DNA of 64,000 bases. Origin: Paracyclopina nana. Its lineage: Eukaryota; Arthropoda; Copepoda; Cyclopoida; Cyclopettidae. Every line of letters begins with the position of its first letter. Position 1 is the first letter of the stretch. Under the pieces are notes generated by a model. The model worked only from the letters and a program-made list of their open reading frames with translations, had not been told where the DNA came from and did no database searches. The stretch spans positions 15,376,001-15,440,000 of the forward strand of contig JAGUCH010000001.1 of the NCBI GenBank assembly GCA_019096065.1. Reading direction: 5' to 3'. The position numbers and the translations under genes are program-made. Shown here piece by piece: positions 58,901 to 64,000 of the stretch.

Positions 58901-61900
58901 GTGTACTACCGTGGGCCGGATAGAGAACATATGAGGGTGCTTTCCGATCTGGACTCTCAGGGGCTGTCCGAGCTCTCCCAACACTTGCGGCCGGTGCCGC
59001 TTGTGGGCAGTGCCCACCACGGTCATGTCGCAGAGGGGCCATAGGTTGTGTGGCAGGACCCCAAAGCATTGGGCTAAGGCCTCAGAAATGCAGGTATGCC
59101 AGCTATGGCCGCTGTCAACTAGGGCACGGGTCTTGATCCAGCCAATACGCACAGGTACCCGTGCTGTAAAATTGTTTATGTTCGGTGATGTGATCAAGGG
59201 CAGCTAGCAGGAGGGATATTAGAGAGGCTCGGTCAGAACCCTCTACAACCGGGTCAGTTGTTTCCTGCCAGCGTGGCCCACGTGGGCTCTGCCTCGCCCT
59301 TGGGCCTTGCTTCACAAATCTCGTTGACCCTGGGGTTGCTGGTTGTTGGTGGTCCGGGGCTGAGTCCTGGCTTGCGGTCACCCTCAATACAATACTTGAG
59401 ATGGAGCGCTCTTGCATGCCGAGGACCGTTGTTGCTGCTGGCTCTCAGCCCGGTACCCTTTGTTGGTTTTGGGGTTGTAGCGTTTGTTGGGCTCGTCCCG
59501 GTCAAGGGCCCGGCATTCAGCTTACCAATGACCCTTCCTCTCTCAGTAGTAGCAGATAATTTTGGTGTCGGCATCAGACAAGAGCATAGCGGAGACTTGG
59601 CCTTTGCCCAGCCCAATGGACAACAAATACTCTGCCTGGCAAGCCGCCTCTAGGGCCTCAACCATGGTGGCAACTTGTGCCCCAAGATGCCCGCCACTAC
59701 GTCCTTCCTGTACATCTTAATGACAAGATGCGTACGGGGTCCAGGGCGAGTTAGGGCCTGGCCCTCACAAGGATGCTCCACAGGCGGCATGCCACTGAGG
59801 GATGGCCTGGTCAGACCACTGCTGGGCGGTTTCCAGCACAATGTGAGCCGCCTGAGATGAGGTAACCATGGCTTACACGTCTAGCAAGTGTATGAAGGTG
59901 AAAGCCTCATTGTCAAGGCGTAGAGGTCAACCTCATTGACCGTTTGCAGTGCCATGCCTACCAAGGCGTGCTTGGTCTCCATATTCTTGGTCGCCTTTGT
60001 TGCTTGCAACCCCAAGAAGGTAGCCTCGACAGGTAGGTGGGATGTGAGCCACTTATCGGCCTCAGTTTCCTCAAACTTCCTAGCTTGCATTTCCGCCAGG
60101 ATTGGACAGCTGCTGCCTTGGCTTCCAAATGGCAGGTCCCAGCCTCCAGCCAGAGCAGCTCTACTCCCTGTTGTTGGGTATGGAGGTCGGCCTGGCGCTG
60201 GGCCTTGAGCCCTTGCATGAGCGGAAGCATCATTACTTGCATATCGGCGGGAACAGCAGCCGCGTTCTCGGGGCCCCGGCCAGGAGCCTTCCTGAGGCGA
60301 GCAGCCCAGAGCCCCCTGCGCATCTAGATCCTCCACAATTGCTGCTGTGGGCCTTGAAAGCACCGCCGCTGGGTGGTAAGTCGGGGGCCTCGTTTGCAGA
60401 GGAGGAGTGCAGCGGCGAAGGCTGATATCTAGTGCTCAAAAGTAACGTAGCATAGTTAATGAAGAAGCAAGAGTGGGTGTGGTAGCCTTGGGAGACCCCA
60501 GAGAGCTGCACACAAACCCTCCAATATGATCACTCTTTTCAGTGTCATTGGATCAGCGCAACGGCTGCTCTCACGGCCAGCAGGGGATTGCTGGCCCCTC
60601 TGACACTCTCGAGATTGTGGTACGCGATCTGGTATATGACCGGAGATTTAGACGGCCAATTTTAGCTATTTGGCTATTAGCGGAGCTTCATTAGCGACAG
60701 GATGCGAGATTTAGTTTACAACTTCTTGCAGCTGCAAACAGCAGTCGATCTCCCTTGTTACTAAGAGTAACCTTGGGAATTTGGCCATAAAGAGGCCAGC
60801 AGCTTGGTCTGTTTGCGACCGTATTTGCGCAACACAATGCTAGGTCTCAGAGTGACCATTTATGGCCATATTTTGTGCCTGACAATATCAAATCTCGAAA
60901 GTGACCGTGAACGCATTAGCGATAAGCAGTTGAGCCGACCCATCTACGGGTCAAGGGATTAACTTCCCTATTAGTACATTGCTCAGTGATCCTTGACCGA
61001 TCCTCAAGAGCCAAGCCTTTTCCGGCCTTCGCCTGGCGGCCCGCCGCTGGGGTCCGCCTGACGGCTTCCCGAGGTATACTTCTCGGGGGTAATCGATAGT
61101 CGTGGCCTGATTTCTTTTTGACTGCGTGCGCGCAGTATTTGGGAGCGTGTAGTTAGTTGTTGTTTATTGATCTTAATGCAATCATTAACATGAATCGTTC
61201 TGACAAATGCGCGTTTTTCTGCAAAGTAACGCGGCCTCCCTGCCAAGGCTTCAACCCAACCAGAAATTCTGAGCCCTCATACACCAAAAAAAACTCTCAG
61301 TGAAACTTATACGTTTTATCAACATTGAGTTCTAGTCACTACGTAACACCAACTGCATTGACACCTAGATAAAATCAAAAACACCCATTTTCCTTGTCAC
61401 TTTCGATTTTTTTCCAATTTTTTTACATAGGTGGTATGGAAGTCAATGTTACGCAACGACATAAACTCAACCCGGGTAAAACGAAGGAGTGCTAACACGT
61501 TACAATAACTTTCAGAAAACTTGGGAAAATTTCTGGTTGGGAATGGTGGCCTTGTTGCGAGGGCGAGGCTGTGATGGCGACTCAGGTGTCCAGCGATCTT
61601 GCTGCCTGAGGGCCCGTGCTCTCCTGGTGATGCCCGCCATTCTCTGTGGCGCAGCCTCAGCCAAGGACAAGCGAGGTGGTTCTGGCGACTCAGGTGTACA
61701 GCGATCTTGCTGCCTGAGGGCCTGTGCTCTCCTGGTGATGCTCGCCATTCTCTGTGGCGGCCTCAGCCGAGGACAAGCTTGCTCGGCGTACGATAGCCGG
61801 CTGGCAGCGTATTCGCGATTTTCTGCTAAAGTGTCGCGATGCCTACTGCCACAACACCTCCAAGTGACCCGGGCATACGACCTCGAGGGGCGCGCCCGGC

Positions 61901-64000
61901 CTCGACCTGGGGTGGATATTGTACTTTCTGCTCTCCAGACGAGGGCACTCGACTGGCGCAAGCAACGACTCGCTGTCGGCCGTGCTGGTGGCTTTGATAA
62001 TTGCCTGGGGTGTGGCCTTCTTGCCACGCCCGTTCAGGCGGTCTTTAACCATATTGCTGTCCCTTATTTGCGGGTGGTTCATTGGTGTCTCGTATTCGCG
62101 TTTTTCTGCTAGAGTGACGCGATTCCTACTGTTACTACATCTCTGGTGACCCGGGGGTTGTGCGACCTCTCTCAATAGTGGTGCGCCCCGGCCTCGACCC
62201 AGAGATGGGGTATCTTGGCATACTTTCAGCCATACTTTCCACATTGTAAAAGCTGATTTTGAATTTATCATGGTAAATGGCACCACCATAGAGTAGTGCA
62301 TCAGGTTGTGCTTTTAGTGGAAAAGTGGGGAAAATACTTTTTGCCTCTGCACAGTGGATCAAAAGCCGATTTCACGCGCACAGAAATTACGTCAAATCAC
62401 AGATTTCCGATTTTAGCACCCATTTTTAGCTTCCAATTTGTAGGACTTTTAGGCTACCTAAAGAGCACAAATTAATGTTAATTGACAGATAAAGGTTTAA
62501 ATTTGGTGAAGAACTCATAATTTTTGGGCAAAAGTTGATTTTGACGAATTATGCAGAGCAGCAACTTTGCACAATTTGAGCAGAAATTGGCTCTCCCATA
62601 ACTTTTATTCCAAATGACTCCAATTGAGTGACCAAGTCGAGGAAGTCAAGCTTATAGCATAAATTGAAGAATTGGCTGCTCTTACTTGCTCTCCTGGTTG
62701 CCAGGATGGCATATTTTTAGCTTACCGCTAATAAGAAAAAGGTGCTATGTTGATTTTGCGACTTTTTCCGTATGCGTGAAATGAAATCAGCAAACAAACC
62801 CACTGTGCTCTGGAGTGAACGCATGTGTAGTGGCTTTTCACACTAGACAGGATGACCAGGTGTGGCTATTTATAGCTAAGTGGCTATTTTTTTGCTTTGT
62901 TTACTACAATTTTGGCTACAGTGATTTAGGCCGAATAGCCATAGCCATTTGTGGCCACTTTTAGTCTTTTCCTTCAAAGATAACCGAATGTGGCTTTTTT
63001 TGGAAGATTTTCAAATGTTCTGGTCACCCTGCTACTAGGGCGTTGTCGCCGCCATTGTTCCTTTGTTCCTGTTGTTGTTGTATTGCTCTATGGTCCTCTT
63101 TTTACCTCTAGCAGCGTTCTTGGGAGCAAAGGTGTCGAAAAACTCGGGGAGTTGTCCTCAGCACCGAGCCAACTTGTAGGAGGTTCGTATAGACCCCCCG
63201 AGGATGACACGCGCGCCCGCGGGTAGCGATAGAAGAACTTGCTACTGAAACTAGTCGAGATGTTTACTCGAGTACGTCCGTTTATTAACTGCTTCTGTAC
63301 AATTAGCTTCACCGGGACGTCGCGCCCGCTGCGCGTCTGCGAGCACGCCCGTCTACCCGTGTTCCTGCTACATTTCCTTGTTGTCAAGCCAAAAGAGTTG
63401 TGAAATGCATTGATTATCCAATTGCGTCGTTATTTTCACTTTCCCACAAATAATATTTTTTTCTCTAATATGCCGCCTGGAAAAGCCCAGAAGGATTGAA
63501 AACTGTCAGTTTTGTTTTAATCAAGTTTTCAAACGGAATCTTGTACCAACCAGCTACTACAATTTTGAACAGACTGCTTTTGGCAAGCAAAAACTGATAT
63601 ATGTGTCTATTAAAAGAGGCCTTTTCCTCAGAATTTCCTCTATTGCCTATTCATACAAGCTTTTTTGATGTGAAACTACGTTCATACTTTTTTGCTATGG
63701 GATAATCCTAGATAATCTTTCTTCTATACGTCTGGGTGCTGCAAACAACTTCAGAATTGCTGTTTTATAAATATAGGTTAATCTGGAGGCCTCATATAGT
63801 TGAATGGAACAAGGCAAAAATATCCTGTGTACTCACCTTCTATCTAGCAATTCTTGCAGAGCATCCAATGTTATTTGACGGCCCCGACCAGGCATAGTGG
63901 AGTCATCTGATCCGGAGTCATTGGACTTTGAGTATGAAGTGTTTTTGGCAAAGATGAAAACCTTCTTCTTTCCCGCAGCATTCGAGGCTTTGGTTGACAT
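49955..64000 (-). CDS. DEG/ENaC (pickpocket-like) sodium channel subunit 2
   Basis: Nine exons: 63,837-64,000 (ATG on the last three bases of the window; further N-terminal sequence outside is possible), 52,628-52,929, 52,370-52,565, 52,083-52,303, 51,872-52,026, 51,200-51,359, 50,532-50,748, 50,374-50,459 and 49,955-50,154; 566 aa. It has the HG motif at 79-80 (SVHGMAWYTR), TM1 then YPNLTVCH, a Cys-rich loop, and TM2 with GAS at about 512-514, followed by a basic cytoplasmic tail longer than in subunit 1. Exons 3, 4, 5, 6 and 8 have exactly the same lengths as in gene 1 and all phases agree, so the pair arose by tandem duplication. Intron 1 contains a 10.4-kb LTR element and intron 6 a MITE. 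Intron 3 (66 bp) is free of stops in frame. Confidence 0.92.
50801..51189. mobile_element. Tc1/mariner-type MITE, 389 bp
   Basis: Starts CAGTTTGACCGTTCAAAATT and ends with an almost exact inverse (terminal inverted repeats of about 45 bp with few mismatches), flanked by TA on both sides (50,799-50,800 and 51,190-51,191). A CAGT-type end plus a TA target is characteristic of Tc1/mariner. It has no transposase. It lies in intron 6 of DEG/ENaC gene 2. Confidence 0.85.
52965..53162 (-). repeat. 3' LTR of the retrotransposon
   Basis: 198 bp with TGTAG...CTACA ends, identical to 63,175-63,372. It is short for an LTR. Confidence 0.92.
53163..53175 (-). other. Polypurine tract
   Basis: AGTAGGGGGAAGT directly before the 3' LTR, the usual position for priming of plus-strand DNA synthesis. 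Confidence 0.7.
53331..55382 (-). pseudogene. Envelope-like third coding region, degenerate
   Basis: Downstream of integrase, frames at 55,155-55,382, 54,766-55,194, 54,108-54,614 and 53,570-54,178 run one after another. They show several Asn-X-Ser/Thr sites, scattered Cys, and strongly hydrophobic segments near 53,760-53,900 that could be membrane-spanning. Position after pol, length and composition fit an env-like glycoprotein gene of the kind carried by some arthropod LTR elements. The family could not be identified with confidence, and frameshifts break it. Confidence 0.45.
56182..56830 (-). pseudogene. Integrase region, frameshifted
   Basis: The frame at 56,182-56,496 contains LGIKATTTMSCEPRSILVKR and HRNLKELIHKMI, matching the part of the retroviral-type integrase core just before and around the catalytic Glu (usually LGIKH..T..YHPQ.NG..ER..R.LK). 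The preceding core lies in another frame at 56,439-56,795. Confidence 0.65.
57040..58513 (-). pseudogene. Reverse transcriptase and RNase H region, frameshifted
   Basis: Ty3/gypsy-type RT motifs in order but in different frames: a DGSLLPCLDYREPNKATV block (57,822-58,148), an LDD box (NLDDCLVYS, 57,593-57,814), SYLGHVVTPKGL (57,492-57,716), then VFVGKANYYQACI and an RNase H start FILDTG (57,250-57,618). Several frameshifts separate the blocks, and the catalytic box has Asn in place of the usual Tyr. It cannot encode an intact enzyme as it stands. Confidence 0.8.
58889..59197 (-). pseudogene. Retropepsin-like protease region
   Basis: A frame with hydrophobic residues before ALVDSG, the aspartic protease active-site pattern of retroelements (D-T/S-G). 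It lies between the gag-like and RT regions, the normal position. Confidence 0.6.
59450..60511 (-). pseudogene. gag-like region, degenerate
   Basis: Overlapping frames upstream of the protease (59,881-60,363 and neighbours) hold Gln/Ala-rich, helix-prone sequence as expected for a capsid precursor. Near 59,500-59,560 the residue spacing of a CCHC zinc knuckle can be seen, but two in-frame stop codons interrupt it, one in place of the second Cys. The capsid assignment rests mainly on position. Confidence 0.5.
60512..63174 (-). other. Long leader between the 5' LTR and the gag-like region
   Basis: No protein domain could be recognised in 2.7 kb. A block of about 107 bp is duplicated in tandem near 61,578 and 61,685 (GGCGACTCAGGTGT, GATCTTGCTGCCTGAGGGCC). 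A second module (TATTCGCG, GTGACCCGGG, CCCCGGCCTCGACC or close variants) appears near 61,805-61,915 and again, diverged, near 62,092-62,200. From about 62,290 to 63,170 the sequence turns AT-rich like the host, which may mean an older insertion or captured sequence. Confidence 0.5.
63154..63171 (-). other. Candidate primer-binding site
   Basis: Three bases inside the 5' LTR the minus strand reads TGGCTCGGTGCTGAGGAC; TGG is what pairs with a tRNA CCA end. The primer tRNA could not be named. Confidence 0.35.
63175..63372 (-). repeat. 5' LTR of the retrotransposon
   Basis: Identical copy of 52,965-53,162. As the element reads leftward, this is the promoter-bearing LTR. Confidence 0.92.

Larger units (their letters stand above)
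52965..63372 (-). mobile_element. LTR retrotransposon, Ty3/gypsy type, 10.4 kb, coding-defective
   Basis: Two direct 198-bp LTRs at 52,965-53,162 and 63,175-63,372, each starting TGTAG and ending CTACA, are identical as read. The insertion is flanked by TTTC on both sides (52,961-52,964 and 63,373-63,376), a 4-bp target duplication. The element reads on the minus strand in the order leader, gag-like, protease, RT, RNase H, integrase, env-like, polypurine tract, LTR; RT before integrase is the Ty3/gypsy order. Coding frames are broken by many stops and frameshifts. The coding part is markedly GC-richer than the host sequence. It sits in intron 1 of DEG/ENaC gene 2 in the same orientation as the gene. 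Confidence 0.92.

Noticed and set aside
61489..62112. 207-codon plus-strand frame and its antisense partner in the LTR element leader
   Set aside because: Caused by a GC-rich tandem duplication open on both strands; repeated peptide without domain and opposite to the element's direction.

Overview
The window is nuclear DNA from an invertebrate animal, most likely an arthropod or a close ecdysozoan relative. Genes are split by introns with ordinary GT-AG borders, many only 50-75 bp long. They include a CLIP domain (essentially arthropod-type), two pickpocket-like DEG/ENaC channel genes, a Sam68/KHDRBS-type STAR protein, BLCAP, a sesquipedalian PH protein and a Golgi UDP-sugar transporter. No rRNA, complete tRNA, CRISPR or bacterial-type gene is visible. 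The species cannot be fixed from the sequence.

Layout. 1-8.4 kb has no recognisable gene, only foldback and dispersed repeats. 8,382-22,217 is one 13.8-kb structure. It is flanked by an exact 8-bp direct repeat (CATAGGGC) and has perfect terminal inverted repeats of about 160 bp that run into very long inverted arrays of a 9-bp minisatellite (3.0 kb on the left, 5.1 kb on the right). Its centre holds ~160-bp, ~105-bp and ~169-bp tandem repeats, several also present in inverted orientation, plus hairpins. It looks like a giant non-autonomous foldback-type DNA transposon and is the most unusual object here. 22.4-37.3 kb is the KHDRBS-like gene on the minus strand, with an 11.8-kb first intron. 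37.5-42.6 kb is gene-poor.

42.6-64 kb is a compact cluster: a secreted CLIP-DM13 protein (+), sesquipedalian/PHETA and BLCAP (both -, separated by a short intron-like gap whose removal would make the two reading frames overlap), a UDP-GlcNAc/UDP-Gal transporter (+), and two tandem DEG/ENaC genes (-) with almost identical exon structure. The second channel gene starts at the last base of the window. Its first intron carries a 10.4-kb LTR retrotransposon of Ty3/gypsy type (198-bp identical LTRs, 4-bp TTTC target repeat, decayed gag-pro-RT-RH-IN and an env-like block), and its sixth intron carries a 389-bp Tc1/mariner-type MITE.

The genes do not form one pathway. The two channels are paralogues; PHETA (endosome/Golgi traffic) and the nucleotide-sugar transporter both act in the secretory system. 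All gene models were built by eye from splice signals, conserved motifs and reading-phase bookkeeping.
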